Assembly: GCF_040543805.1 (NCBI RefSeq)
Contig: NZ_JBEUMS010000006.1
Location: 124,001-188,000, forward strand
DNA length: 64,000 nucleotides
Direction of reading: 5' to 3'
Source: Arcicella rosea
GTDB lineage: Bacteria > Bacteroidota > Bacteroidia > Cytophagales > Spirosomataceae
The position numbers and the translations under genes were made by a program. Positions 17,586 to 27,300 of this stretch are shown here, in pieces. Every line of letters starts with the position of its first letter. The first letter of the stretch is position 1. The notes below the pieces were generated by a model. It was not told the DNA's origin. It did no database searches and was given only the letters and a program-made list of their open reading frames with translations.

Positions 17586-18509
17586 CTATCTTCTGTTATC
17601 ATCATCACCCATCATACTCAAATAACTATTATATCGACTTTCTGCAATTTCACCACTGCCTACGGCTTCCATTACGGCACATTTAGGTTCATTAAGATGC
17701 TTGCAATTATGGTATTTGCATTCACCTAATAACGCTCTCATTTCTGGGAAAAAATGTGATAATTCTTGCTTTTCAATATCAATCAATCCTAATTCTTTAA
17801 TGCCAGGCGTATCAATGATGTAAGAATTCTCTTCGATTTCAAACATCGTTGCAAAAGTTGTAGTGTGTACTCCTTTATTAGCAAAGCTTGAAATTTCCAT
17901 TGTTTTTAAATCTAATTCTGGCGCAATCTGATTCACCAAAGTAGATTTCCCAACCCCCGAATGACCAGAAACTAGTGAAATTTTATCTTTCAAAATATCA
18001 TTAAAGGCTTTGATGCCGATTTTCCCAACCGCCGAAGTAAATACGCATGGATAACCAATACTTTCGTAAAGTGCTGCTAAATCAGCCAAGTAGTCTTTTT
18101 CTTCCTCAGAAAGTAAATCTATTTTATTAAAAACAATGGTTGTTGGAATTCGGAAAGATTCAGCTGAAACTAAAAAACGGTCTAAGAAACCCAATGAAGT
18201 TCTAGGATAATTTAAAGTAACAATAATCACCGCTTGGTCGAGATTCGCAGCTAAAATATGTCCATGAGCTGTTTTATGAACTGATTTACGGATAATATAA
18301 TTTTCACGAGGCGCAATTTTAAAGATTGTCGCCATATTTTCTAATTTATCTTCAATTTCAAATTCTACTCTATCCCCAACCGCAATCGGGTTAGATGTTT
18401 TTAATCCTTGTATTTTAAATTTTCCTTTCAAACGGCATTGCCATACGTGCTTATTTTCGTCTAGCACTTCATACCATGAACCCGTTGAACGTAATACTAA
18501 TCCTTTCAT
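17586..18509 (-). CDS. rsgA: Ribosome small-subunit-dependent GTPase A
   Basis: A circularly permuted GTPase (307 residues) that checks late maturation of the 30S subunit. Visible: an N-terminal OB-fold domain (1-75), the G4 motif FNKID, the G1 P-loop SGHSGVGKSTLVNQI, the G3 motif DTPG (IDTPGIKELG), and the C-terminal zinc motif with Cys and His in ECKYHNCKH...C. The order G4-G1-G3 confirms the permutation. It follows waaA by 7 bp and is probably co-transcribed with it. Confidence 0.96.
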   Translation of the reverse strand: MKGLVLRSTGSWYEVLDENKHVWQCRLKGKFKIQGLKTSNPIAVGDRVEFEIEDKLENMATIFKIAPRENYIIRKSVHKTAHGHILAANLDQAVIIVTLNYPRTSLGFLDRFLVSAESFRIPTTIVFNKIDLLSEEEKDYLADLAALYESIGYPCVFTSAVGKIGIKAFNDILKDKISLVSGHSGVGKSTLVNQIAPELDLKTMEISSFANKGVHTTTFATMFEIEENSYIIDTPGIKELGLIDIEKQELSHFFPEMRALLGECKYHNCKHLNEPKCAVMEAVGSGEIAESRYNSYLSMMGDDDNRR

Positions 18510-18516
18510 TATTGTA

Positions 18517-19791
18517 TCAGAATATTGATAATTCCTTGATAAATTTTATAATTTTTGCTGTCCCTCCTAAATTCTCTTTCACATAACTTAATATCGTAGC
18601 AGACCTCTCTTTTCTTAACGTTTCATCAAAATATAGTTGCTCGAAATTACTTTTAAATTGCGCAGTATCTGCAATCACAAATGCGCCACCAATACTTATC
18701 AAATCCATGGCTTCTTGAAATTTTTGGTAATTATTATTGCCAAAAAAGATAGGCAAGCCAAAAGTAGCTGCCTCTAAAGTATTGTGTAAACCTTTACGGT
18801 AAGCACCGCCAATCCAAGCAAATTCTGCATATTGATACAGCGAAGAAAGCATCCCAATATTATCAATAAAAAGTGTTTGGGCAACTTCTAATTCTCCATT
18901 TTTTAACTGTTGAATTTCAGAAAATTTGATAGATTTTCCTTTTAACACTTTTTGCCAAGCCGTTATTTCTTCATCATGAATTTCATGTGGTGCAATGATT
19001 ACTTTTAAATCATGCTTAAAATCATTCAACATTGGCGCAATTACTTCAAAATCTTGTTGCCAACATGAACCTACAATTAACACAGGTTTTTTATCCTTAA
19101 ATTGGGCTACTACTTCAATTTCTTTTTTGGCATCGGCTATTTGTTTTACTCTATCAAAACGAGTATCTCCACCAATACTAATTTGCTGAATACCAATACT
19201 TTTCAGCAAATTATATGATTTTTTATTCTGTACAAATATATGCGTAAAGTAAGCTAAAACACTTCTATAAAAGCCACCATATTTTTTGAAAAAAACTTGA
19301 TTTTCTCTAAAAATAGTCGAGAAAGAAATTACTGGAATTCCTTTTTCTGAAAGTATTCTCAAATAATTATACCAAAATTCGTACTTCACAAAAAAGGCTA
19401 CAGCTGGTTTAAACAATTCGATAAACTCAAGTGCATTCGCTGAAGTATCGGCAGGTAAATAACAGATATAATCTGCCCCAGCATAATTTTTACGAATCTC
19501 GTAACCAGAAGGCGAAAAAAAAGTAAGTAAAATAAGATGCGTTGGGAATTCCTCTTTGTATTTTTCAATCACTGGTCTGGCTTGTTCAAATTCCCCCAAT
19601 GAAGCACAATGAAACCAAGCCAATGGCACTTCGGAAGTATTTTTTTTTATCCAGAAATCACTAGCATAAACCTGATTGCTAAAGTTTTTTCTACCTTGAA
19701 TCCAAAGCTTAGCTTTACTGTTGAAAGGACTTGCAAACCAGACTAATAACTGGTAAATGTAAATTGAAATATGATAAAGTAGCTTCGACAA
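18517..19791 (-). CDS. waaA: 3-deoxy-D-manno-octulosonic acid (Kdo) transferase
   Basis: A 424-residue GT-B glycosyltransferase that adds Kdo to lipid A precursors at the inner face of the cytoplasmic membrane. The N-terminal anchor helix (5-20) is followed by LWIQGRKN and the catalytic region FHCASLGEFEQARP (Glu in SLGEFE). The C-terminal domain has LIVGSCWQQDFEV, APHEIHDEEI and the nucleotide-binding YRKGLHNTLEAATFGLPIFFGNN. Its length suits the family. It is the first gene of a two-gene unit with rsgA. It shows the organism makes Kdo-containing lipopolysaccharide. Confidence 0.94.
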   Translation of the reverse strand: MSKLLYHISIYIYQLLVWFASPFNSKAKLWIQGRKNFSNQVYASDFWIKKNTSEVPLAWFHCASLGEFEQARPVIEKYKEEFPTHLILLTFFSPSGYEIRKNYAGADYICYLPADTSANALEFIELFKPAVAFFVKYEFWYNYLRILSEKGIPVISFSTIFRENQVFFKKYGGFYRSVLAYFTHIFVQNKKSYNLLKSIGIQQISIGGDTRFDRVKQIADAKKEIEVVAQFKDKKPVLIVGSCWQQDFEVIAPMLNDFKHDLKVIIAPHEIHDEEITAWQKVLKGKSIKFSEIQQLKNGELEVAQTLFIDNIGMLSSLYQYAEFAWIGGAYRKGLHNTLEAATFGLPIFFGNNNYQKFQEAMDLISIGGAFVIADTAQFKSNFEQLYFDETLRKERSATILSYVKENLGGTAKIIKFIKELSIF

Positions 19792-19902
19792 ATGAAATTT
19801 GAATTAATTTTGAATCAAAATTACAGCTAATTAGTTTCATATTAAAACAAACACAAAGCATTTACATAATCTGAAGTAGCGAAGAAGCGCTAAATAATTA
19901 CA

Positions 19903-20241
19903 ATGAACTGGAATCAATTAACAGATTTATCTCAATTAGAGGCTATCAAAGAGGAATCTAAACAACAACCAATTTTGATTTTGAAACACAGTACAACGTG
20001 TTCAATTTCATCTACTGCCTTAAATCGTTTGGAAAGAAATTGGAAACAAGAAAGTGTAGGCGAACTAAAACCTTATTACTTAGATTTATTGAAATTTCGT
20101 CCAATTTCAACCGAAATTGCTAATACTTTCGATGTTGAACATCAATCTCCACAAGTATTAGTAATTCAAAATGGTGAATGTATTTATGATGCTTCACATT
20201 TTGATATTTCATTTGCTGAATTAGCAGAAAAAGTAGCGTAG
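19903..20241 (+). CDS. ytxJ: Bacillithiol-system redox protein YtxJ
   Basis: A 112-residue thioredoxin-fold protein without a signal peptide. The motif ILKHSTTCSISSTALNRLE (about residues 26-44) is the YtxJ signature: a single Cys in TCSIS in place of the CxxC of thioredoxin. Such proteins are thought to remove bacillithiol from mixed disulfides, as monothiol bacilliredoxins. Its presence implies that the cell makes bacillithiol, as many Bacteroidota do. It is a single gene, convergent with an OsmC-family gene that also handles peroxide stress; a large hairpin separates the two. Confidence 0.88.
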   Translation: MNWNQLTDLSQLEAIKEESKQQPILILKHSTTCSISSTALNRLERNWKQESVGELKPYYLDLLKFRPISTEIANTFDVEHQSPQVLVIQNGECIYDASHFDISFAELAEKVA

Positions 20242-20243
20242 GT

Positions 20244-20321
20244 AATTGTGAGTTAGTGAATGAGTGATTTAGTGATTTGTCATAAATAAAAATTCAATCA
20301 CTAATTCACTAATTCACAATT
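20244..20321. repeat. Repeat-built hairpin between ytxJ and the OsmC gene
   Basis: Two 26-bp arms (20244-20269 and 20296-20321) match at 24 of 26 positions as an inverted repeat with a 26-nt loop. Each arm is itself a run of a 9-bp unit close to TTAGTGAAT. It fills the spacer between convergent genes and could end both transcripts, but neither side has a T-run. Confidence 0.8.
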
Positions 20322-20324
20322 AAT

Positions 20325-20738
20325 TTAGTTCCACTCAAAACTCACCACTTGTTCCAAATCTGGATGCAAACTTAGTGAAACAGGACATTTGTGTGCGATG
20401 TTCTCTAGTTTCTTAATTTGTTCTTCTGTCAAGACAATATTTGTCTTCATTTTTAAGTTTATTTCTAAACGAGCTACTTTTCTTGGGGGTGTCTGAGACA
20501 TAATTTTTGCTACCTCAACACCAGAACCTGCTAATTCAATTCCGTCACGTTGTGCAAAAATTGCCATAGTAGTTAGCATACAAGTTCCCGTAGCAGTCGC
20601 CAATAAATCGGTTGGAGAAAAAACCTCACCTTTACCCATATTATCGGTAGGTGCATCAGTAAGTAATTGTGTACCAGATTGCAAATGTGTTGATTCGGTA
20701 CGGAGGTCGCCTAAATAGGTAGTTTTTACTGTTGGCAT
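20325..20738 (-). CDS. OsmC family peroxiredoxin-like protein
   Basis: A 137-residue protein when started at 20738 (MPTVKTTYLG), the usual OsmC N-terminus; the frame is open to 20792 but the extra residues look like spacer. Two Cys, one in TATGTCMLTTMAI and one in HKCPVSLSLHP, form the peroxidatic pair of OsmC/Ohr proteins, which reduce organic hydroperoxides with a dithiol reductant. The sequence ends with a typical beta-strand (VVSFEWN). Its neighbour ytxJ also works in thiol chemistry, which is suggestive only. Confidence 0.9.
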   Translation of the reverse strand: MPTVKTTYLGDLRTESTHLQSGTQLLTDAPTDNMGKGEVFSPTDLLATATGTCMLTTMAIFAQRDGIELAGSGVEVAKIMSQTPPRKVARLEINLKMKTNIVLTEEQIKKLENIAHKCPVSLSLHPDLEQVVSFEWN

Positions 20739-20941
20739 TATGTTGTTGTTATGTGTTAAATATTTGATGATTTTTGTCCTAAATTTAAACAAATAGCGTC
20801 ATATTCCGTATTTTTATCATAATTATATAATTTGTTGACATTGATTTTCATTTTTAGAAACAAAAACTGTGGATTGTCTGATAAATATCAATATTCATTG
20901 TATGTTTAGTTCATTCATATAAAATTTTTGATTAAACCATT

Positions 20942-21721
20942 GTGAAAAAACTACTAAATACACTTTTATTCTTCATTTTAGCTTCGTTGTCGTTTCATAC
21001 AATTGAAGCACAGCGCCGAAATACTTCGACTAAAACTACTCAGACCAGAGAAGTGGTCGATGAAGAAAATTACCATTCTATTTTATCGTTTGGCTTAACA
21101 ACCAATACGAATTCTGGTTTGTTAGGCGGTTTAATGGCACGTAAAGAAATTGTGATTGATAATAATGCTTTGCATCGCCAATTTCATTATTTCAACCTTG
21201 AAATTGTGAATGTAAACCATCCAAAAGAAAATACAATTAGTTTCTTAGGCAACGGAAGTAGTTATGTTGATGGAAAACAGAATTACCTTTTTGCCATTCG
21301 CCCTCAATATGGTCGTGAAATTAATTTGTTTCATAAATCATCAGATGGTGGAGTAAACATTAATGGAATCATTGCTGGCGGACCAACGATTGGAGTTGTA
21401 AAGCCATATTACGTACAAGTATTTTATGGAAGAGGAAATATTCGTGACGAAGCATACGACCCTGCCAAACATAATTACAATAATATTTATGGAAGCGGTG
21501 GTTTCTTTGAAGGTTTAGGGAATGCCAATCTAGTGCCTGGAGTGAATTTAAAAGCTGCTTTAAACTTTGAATTAGACGCTTTTCGCCAATCAAATATTAG
21601 TTTAGAGATTGGTTTTTTAGCAGAAGCATATACTAAAAAAGTAAATATCATGGCGACGGCGGAGAATAAAAGTGTATTTACTTCAGGTTATTTAACCATC
21701 TTTTTTGGTGGAAAAAGGTAA
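20942..21721 (+). CDS. Outer-membrane beta-barrel-like protein, unknown function
   Basis: A 259-residue protein starting at a GTG. The signal peptide (residues 3-23, ending IEAQ) is followed by a Thr/Arg-rich linker and alternating strands such as SILSFGLTTNTNSGLLGG, HYFNLEIVNV and LFAIRPQYG. The last strand ends in aromatic residues (YLTIFFGGKR), which fits an outer-membrane barrel. No family was recognised with certainty; it resembles the small barrel proteins of unknown role common in Cytophagales. It has its own terminator just downstream. Confidence 0.75.
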   Translation: MKKLLNTLLFFILASLSFHTIEAQRRNTSTKTTQTREVVDEENYHSILSFGLTTNTNSGLLGGLMARKEIVIDNNALHRQFHYFNLEIVNVNHPKENTISFLGNGSSYVDGKQNYLFAIRPQYGREINLFHKSSDGGVNINGIIAGGPTIGVVKPYYVQVFYGRGNIRDEAYDPAKHNYNNIYGSGGFFEGLGNANLVPGVNLKAALNFELDAFRQSNISLEIGFLAEAYTKKVNIMATAENKSVFTSGYLTIFFGGKR

Positions 21722-21811
21722 TTATCAAATAAGTTGAAAATCTAAAATAAACTGATTAAAAGATATTTAAGCCAAATATTACTCTTGAATTAACTGAATA
21801 TTCAAAAATAG

Positions 21812-21848
21812 CGTCAGGAAAATGTAAACCAATTTCATTTTCCTGACG
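21812..21848 (+). terminator. Intrinsic terminator after the beta-barrel gene
   Basis: Perfect 13-bp stem (CGTCAGGAAAATG at 21812-21824 with 21836-21848), 11-nt loop, then TTTTTATTTTA on the plus strand. Confidence 0.88.
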
Positions 21849-21867
21849 TTTTTATTTTATTAGCATT

Positions 21868-21875
21868 TAACTTTG
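21868..21875 (+). promoter_or_regulatory. Likely -7 element of the lipA promoter
   Basis: TAACTTTG matches the Bacteroidota TAnnTTTG element, 36 bp before the lipA ATG and 20 bp after the preceding terminator. A clear -33 TTTG is not seen, so the call is moderate. Confidence 0.5.
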
Positions 21876-21910
21876 TAGTATAATAGTATTGTTCAAGGAA
21901 TAGACAGACG

Positions 21911-22795
21911 ATGATAGAACTTCCAGTAATAGCTCCAAAAGCAGAGACAGCCTCAACGCATTCAAAAAAACCTAGTTGGTTAAGAGTAAAATTACCGATT
22001 GGTCAAGAATATGCAAGAGTACGTAATATTGTAGATGAATATAAACTACATACCATTTGTCAATCAGGAAATTGCCCAAACATGGGCGAATGTTGGGGCG
22101 CAGGTACAGCAACCTTTATGATTTTAGGAAATGTTTGTACTCGTTCTTGTACTTTTTGTGCAGTAGCCACAGGACGTCCGAACGAATATGATGCCGATGA
22201 ACCACGTCGTGTAGCTGAAGCCATTAAATTAATGGGCGTAAAACACGCTGTAATCACTTCAGTAAACCGTGATGAATTAAAAGACCGTGGTGCTGAAGTT
22301 TGGTATCAAACAGTAGTACAAGTAAAAGAAGCATCGCCAAAAACGACAATTGAAACATTGATTCCTGATACAAAAGGAAATTGGGATGCACTTTATAGAA
22401 TGATTGAAGGTGGACAAGAAGTAGTTTCTCACAATATGGAAACAGTAGAGCGTTTGTACAGAAATGTTCGTCCACAAGCAAAATATGCTCGTTCCTTAGA
22501 ACAAACCAAACGTACCAAAGAATTTGGGAAAAGAACCAAATCTGGTATTATGTTGGGTTTGGGCGAAACGCAAGAAGAAGTATTCAAAGCAATAGACGAT
22601 TTAGTTGAAAATGGTTTAGATGTATTGACATTAGGACAATACTTACAACCTACTAAAATGCACCATGAAGTAATAGAATGGGTACATCCAGACACTTTTG
22701 CGATGTATAAAGAAGAAGGATTAAAGCGTGGTTTAAAATATGTAGAATCAGGAGCTTTGGTTCGTTCAAGTTATCATGCTGAAAAGCATATTTAG
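21911..22795 (+). CDS. lipA: Lipoyl synthase
   Basis: A radical SAM enzyme (294 residues) that inserts two sulfur atoms into protein-bound octanoyl groups to make lipoate for the 2-oxoacid dehydrogenases and the glycine cleavage system. Both iron-sulfur clusters are visible: the auxiliary cluster Cys50, Cys55, Cys61 (CQSGNCPNMGECWG) and the radical SAM cluster Cys76, Cys80, Cys83 (CTRSCTFC). The C-terminal region has the conserved SGALVRSSYHAE. No lipB or lplA is adjacent. It has its own promoter-like element and terminator. Confidence 0.96.
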   Translation: MIELPVIAPKAETASTHSKKPSWLRVKLPIGQEYARVRNIVDEYKLHTICQSGNCPNMGECWGAGTATFMILGNVCTRSCTFCAVATGRPNEYDADEPRRVAEAIKLMGVKHAVITSVNRDELKDRGAEVWYQTVVQVKEASPKTTIETLIPDTKGNWDALYRMIEGGQEVVSHNMETVERLYRNVRPQAKYARSLEQTKRTKEFGKRTKSGIMLGLGETQEEVFKAIDDLVENGLDVLTLGQYLQPTKMHHEVIEWVHPDTFAMYKEEGLKRGLKYVESGALVRSSYHAEKHI

Positions 22796-22823
22796 TAACA
22801 GCTCAATGATTTAGATTTAATGT

Positions 22824-22852
22824 CAAAAGCCTCAGTTTTACTGGGGCTTTTG
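22824..22852 (+). terminator. Terminator after lipA
   Basis: 12-bp stem with one G-U pair (22824-22835 with 22841-22852) and a 5-nt loop; the right arm itself carries the T-rich part (GGCTTTTG). Confidence 0.65.
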
Positions 22853-22925
22853 GCGTTTATAAACATTACTATTTCGCATAAAAGAAATCTTTGATAATTA
22901 GTTTTAAAATTCATTTATCCCCAAA

Positions 22926-22955
22926 AACAATAAAGGGCAAGCTTTCGCTCGCCCT
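22926..22955 (-). terminator. Terminator of the susD-like gene
   Basis: On the minus strand AGGGCGAGC pairs with GCTTGCCCT (one G-U pair) across a GAAA tetraloop, followed by TTATTGTTTTTG. It lies 33 bp beyond the susD stop. Confidence 0.8.
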
Positions 22956-22988
22956 GTTATTTGGCATATATTAGTTTGATTATGATGA

Positions 22989-24308
22989 TTAAATGGTTGG
23001 GTCGGTTGGTGTGTTGGGATTCGTCAACCTTTCTTGATCTGGATATGGATAGAAATTACGAGTACGTTCTATCAAGCTTGTAGGTGGCGCTGGTCTTCCA
23101 AAACGACGACTGTCTTCTAAACGCATACCTGTCATAAACAACTCTGCACAACGTTGTTTGTAAACTTCTATGAGTAAAGCATCTTTTGTTGGGCTTCCAG
23201 AATAAGCTCCTAAACCAGCATTTACACCAAAAGCATCTCCAGTAGTTTGTGTTCTTACTGCATTAATATCAGCCAATGCTGAAACAAGGTCTGGAGTAGC
23301 TTTTCTTAGATTAGCCTCTGCTCTGATTAAGCGCATTTCATCTGGTAAATACACAGGAATCGCACGGTCAACAGCATCAAAGAAACCAACTAATTTCTTC
23401 AATTTCTCTCCTCCTACTATCACATCAGGAGTACTTAAATAGAAAGCCAAACGTTTGTCGTCACTTTCCACCAAAGTAGTTGGTAAACCAAAATTTTCAC
23501 GAGGCGCATAATCTTTGCTAATTTGCGTTGCTGTGTAAATTGGATTCTGGCTTTGTGAAGAGTAAACGAATGATGACTTCTTTGACAAGTCCACTGCATT
23601 GGCGGCTGCAATGGCTGCGTCAAAGTTGCCAAGCATCATGTTGTATCTTGCACGATAAGCTTGAATGCTATTAATCAGGTCGAAATCTGCACCTGTTACT
23701 TTCGTTCTGAATTCTGCTGAAGGAGCTGTTGTTGAAATCATCGCTACAGCTTCGTCTAATAATTTTACAGCTAATTTTAAGGCTTCTGTTCGATCTGAAT
23801 AAACGGCTTGTCCCAATTTATCAGTTTGTAAAGGCATTTTTTCGAATGAAGTAGCTAAACCTCCTAAAGCCATCGCTTTAAATAAATTCGCATGAGCTAC
23901 CACTCCACTCTTCATCGCTGCATCACTTGCTAATGCCGTTGGCGCACTGGCAATGATGTCGTCTGCCATGCCAATTACACGATACATTCTCGACCATACT
24001 CCCAATACATTTCCATTGAAAGTTGGCAAAGCTGTTCCGCCTGCTTCTATTTCAATAATGTTGGTAAATGTGGTAATTCCTTTTGTTTCACGAGCAGTAG
24101 TACCTGGTGTTAAAATCAAGGCACTTATTCCTAAAGTTGAATAGTTTTGACGTAAACCCACACTTAAAGTAATGAGTCCGTCACGAGTTGTTAAAATCTG
24201 AGCGTCTGTTGGACCATTCGGATTTTTAATATCCAAGCTACAATTAGTCAGCATCAAACTAGAAGCTACTAAAAGGCTGGTTGTTAATATTTTTATCTTG
24301 AATTTCAT
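22989..24308 (-). CDS. SusD/RagB family outer-membrane lipoprotein
   Basis: A 439-residue lipoprotein: signal and lipobox ending at Cys23 (LTNCSLDIKNPNGPTD). The mature start, the TPR-like helices (IQAYRARYNMMLGNFDAAIAAA) and the C-terminal RCAELFMTGMRLEDSRRFGRP are typical of RagB/SusD proteins, which form the lid over a SusC channel and capture nutrients at the cell surface. It follows the susC-like gene by 69 bp in one operon. No glycosidase, peptidase or other utilisation gene is attached, so the nutrient cannot be inferred. Confidence 0.93.
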   Translation of the reverse strand: MKFKIKILTTSLLVASSLMLTNCSLDIKNPNGPTDAQILTTRDGLITLSVGLRQNYSTLGISALILTPGTTARETKGITTFTNIIEIEAGGTALPTFNGNVLGVWSRMYRVIGMADDIIASAPTALASDAAMKSGVVAHANLFKAMALGGLATSFEKMPLQTDKLGQAVYSDRTEALKLAVKLLDEAVAMISTTAPSAEFRTKVTGADFDLINSIQAYRARYNMMLGNFDAAIAAANAVDLSKKSSFVYSSQSQNPIYTATQISKDYAPRENFGLPTTLVESDDKRLAFYLSTPDVIVGGEKLKKLVGFFDAVDRAIPVYLPDEMRLIRAEANLRKATPDLVSALADINAVRTQTTGDAFGVNAGLGAYSGSPTKDALLIEVYKQRCAELFMTGMRLEDSRRFGRPAPPTSLIERTRNFYPYPDQERLTNPNTPTDPTI

Positions 24309-24377
24309 TGTCTATTCTTTATTAAAAAATGAATAATCTATTTATGAATATTAAACATCTTTAAAATCACTGGATTG

Positions 24378-27300
24378 TTAGAAATTAGCCGTTAAGCCAA
24401 TTGAGTATTGATGTGGAATTGGTACCTCCACAAAGTCGAAACCACGAACAGCATTAGATTGTCCAGCAGAATTTACTTCTGGATCATAACCACTGTAATT
24501 ATCGAACGACAATAAATTACGTCCTGCCAATAAAATACGAATGTTTTTCAAACCCAATGCTTTTGGAGTAGCCATGTAAGAAATAGATAATTCTCGTACT
24601 TTTACAAATGAACCTTTCTCTATATAATTTTCGAAAATACTAAACAAAGCCGCACTTGTTCCTTTTGGTACTTCTCCTTTTAATTCTGCTTCGTAACCAG
24701 CCAAACCTCCGTACAAATCACGTTCACCTACTCTACGTGTAAAGTTGAAAACATCAAAACCCTGCATTGCATCTAATTGTAAACGGAAAGTAAATTTCTT
24801 ATACTCTACTTCATTGATGAATGAATACACCGCAGTTGGGTTCGGATTACCAATTACTTTACTCAAAATCGCTCCACTAGGTTGTCCTGTTGCATCTCTA
24901 CCAACTGTGTATTGTCCATTTGCTAACTGAGTACCTCTTTCACGTTGGGGAAAACCAGTTGGGGTCAACAATAAAGAACCGTCTGGATTACGAGCAAAGA
25001 ATGTTGAATAGAAAGCTCCCAGAGAGTAACCATTTACTGCAGCAACTTGACTGAAACCTCCGGCAAATGGTAATACTCCGTTCCCTTCTACCCCATCGAT
25101 AACATTTTTATTTTGGGTGTAAGTGATAGTCGAAGTCCATTTTACATCTTTGTTTTGTACTGGAATTGCTCTAACCATTACTTCAAAACCTTTGTTAGTC
25201 ATCGTTCCAATGTTTACAAAACGGTTGTTGTAACCTGTAGTTGGCGCCAATGTACGGTTCAAAATCAAGTCTTTTACTTCTTTGTTATAGTAAGTAAATT
25301 CAACACCGATACGATCTTTCAATAAACTGAAATCTGTACCGATTTCAAGTTCTGTTTGTCTTTCAGGTTTTACTGTAAAGTTTCCTAAAGTCAATGGTGC
25401 TAAATATCCATTCAAACCCGCCGTTGTTACTGGTGAATAATTCGTAAAACGGTCGTAAGCACCGATAGCCGTTAAGTTACCAGCTTGTCCCCAAGCCGCT
25501 CTTACTTTAAAGTTCGGTAAAACATCAGCGAAAGTATTTTTCCAGAATTCCTCATTAGAAAGTACATAAGATGCACTTGCTTTAGGATAAAACTGCCAAC
25601 GATTATCTAAACCATACACTGAAGCAGCATCCCAACGACCAGCACCCGTCAAGTACAATTTATTAGCAATACCAAAAGTTTGTTGCACAAAAATACCTGC
25701 AAAAGCTCTTTCCGAGCGACTTTCACCCGATACTATCAAAGCACCATTATTAACAGTTTCTCCGAAAACACCCAATTGTTGTGCATTGATAGAAGTAGTT
25801 TGAGAACGGTCGTATTGAATCGTTCCACCAACTCCCGTTGTTGATTCAATTAAATCTCCGATTTTTGTTTGATAACGAATGTTCAAATCGTTGTTTACTT
25901 GTAAAACATTCGCATCTGCACGACGAGATAAACCTGCATCATAACTTGGCGTTGTATTCACTGGAGGAATATATGCAGTTCCTAATTGAGAATAAGTATC
26001 TAAACCAAAAGTATAATCAATTCCTAACCCATCAATTGGTGTAAGGTTTAATTGAACATCACCTGTAAAGCGTGAAGTACTTTGTTTGAATTTGAAGCGG
26101 TCGATTGCCTCTAAAGGATTTGTTCTACGCAATACTGCCGTTGGAGCTGTTGAAGGATAAGCACCAGTAGTTTCGTTTTTAGCAGGATTCACGAAATTAT
26201 TCGAGAAAATAAATCCTGTTAAAGCTCCATAAGCTTCATTGATACCACCATTCGGAATTTCATTTGAGCTACTATAAGTATAATTTCCACCTACAGTAAT
26301 ACTTGCCCATTTATTCAAATGTTGACCGATTCTCATTCTTACGTTTGAACGACCAAAATCTGAACTTTTAATAATTCCTTGATTTTGGAACATCGAACCT
26401 GAAAAGAAGTAATTAGAATTTTGATTTCCACCCGAAACCGATAAATATTGTTCATTACCAACTGCCTGACGGAAAATATCTTTTTGATAATCGTAACGAG
26501 TTACGTCCATCTGCGTTTTGTCAGTAATTGTAGTATTGACAAATGCTTTCCCATAAGTATTATAAGGTAAAGTTTTGCGCACTTCGCTCACTCTGAAAGT
26601 TGATGAAAAACTAACATTTGCCTTTCCATCTTTTCCTTTTTTCGTAAAAATCTGCACAACACCATTACTTGCTCTTGAGCCATAAATAGCGGCAGCCGCT
26701 GCTCCTTTAATTACTTCAATTCTCTCAATATCATTTGGGTTTAAATCTACCAAACGGTTTTGTGCATAACCACCCAAGTCTAATAATTCACGAGAATCAT
26801 TATTGACAATTACACCATCTACAATATAAAGTGGGTCTGAAGAACCAACAATCGTACTTGGACCACGTAAACGAACGCTGATACCACCCGCAGGGTTTCC
26901 AGAATTTTGTGTAATTTGTGCCCCAGCAATTTTACCAGATAAAGCTTGGTCGATTGAAGTAGCTGCTGAATACTGTAAATCTGATGCTTTTAATGAAGTA
27001 ACTGCATTTCCTAATTGCTTTTTGCTCGTTGCTACAGAAGTACCCGTTACGATTACTTCGTCTAAACCAAGCGCATCAGTTGGTAATTGTACTGACAAAA
27101 CAATTGGACTCTCTTTGCCAATCATTACTTTTTTAATCACTGAACGAAAACCTACAGAACGAAATTCAAAATCATAATTGCCAGCTTTTACATTGACATT
27201 TAAAGTAAATTCACCATTGACATTCGTAGCTGTACCAAGTTGAGTACCTTTTAAGATGACAGAAACACCGATGAGTGGCTCATTACTCTCATCCAAAACT

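Noticed and set aside
22254..22695. Three minus-strand frames inside lipA
   Set aside because: All antisense to the lipoyl synthase core; Cys- and Leu-rich products without conserved pattern.
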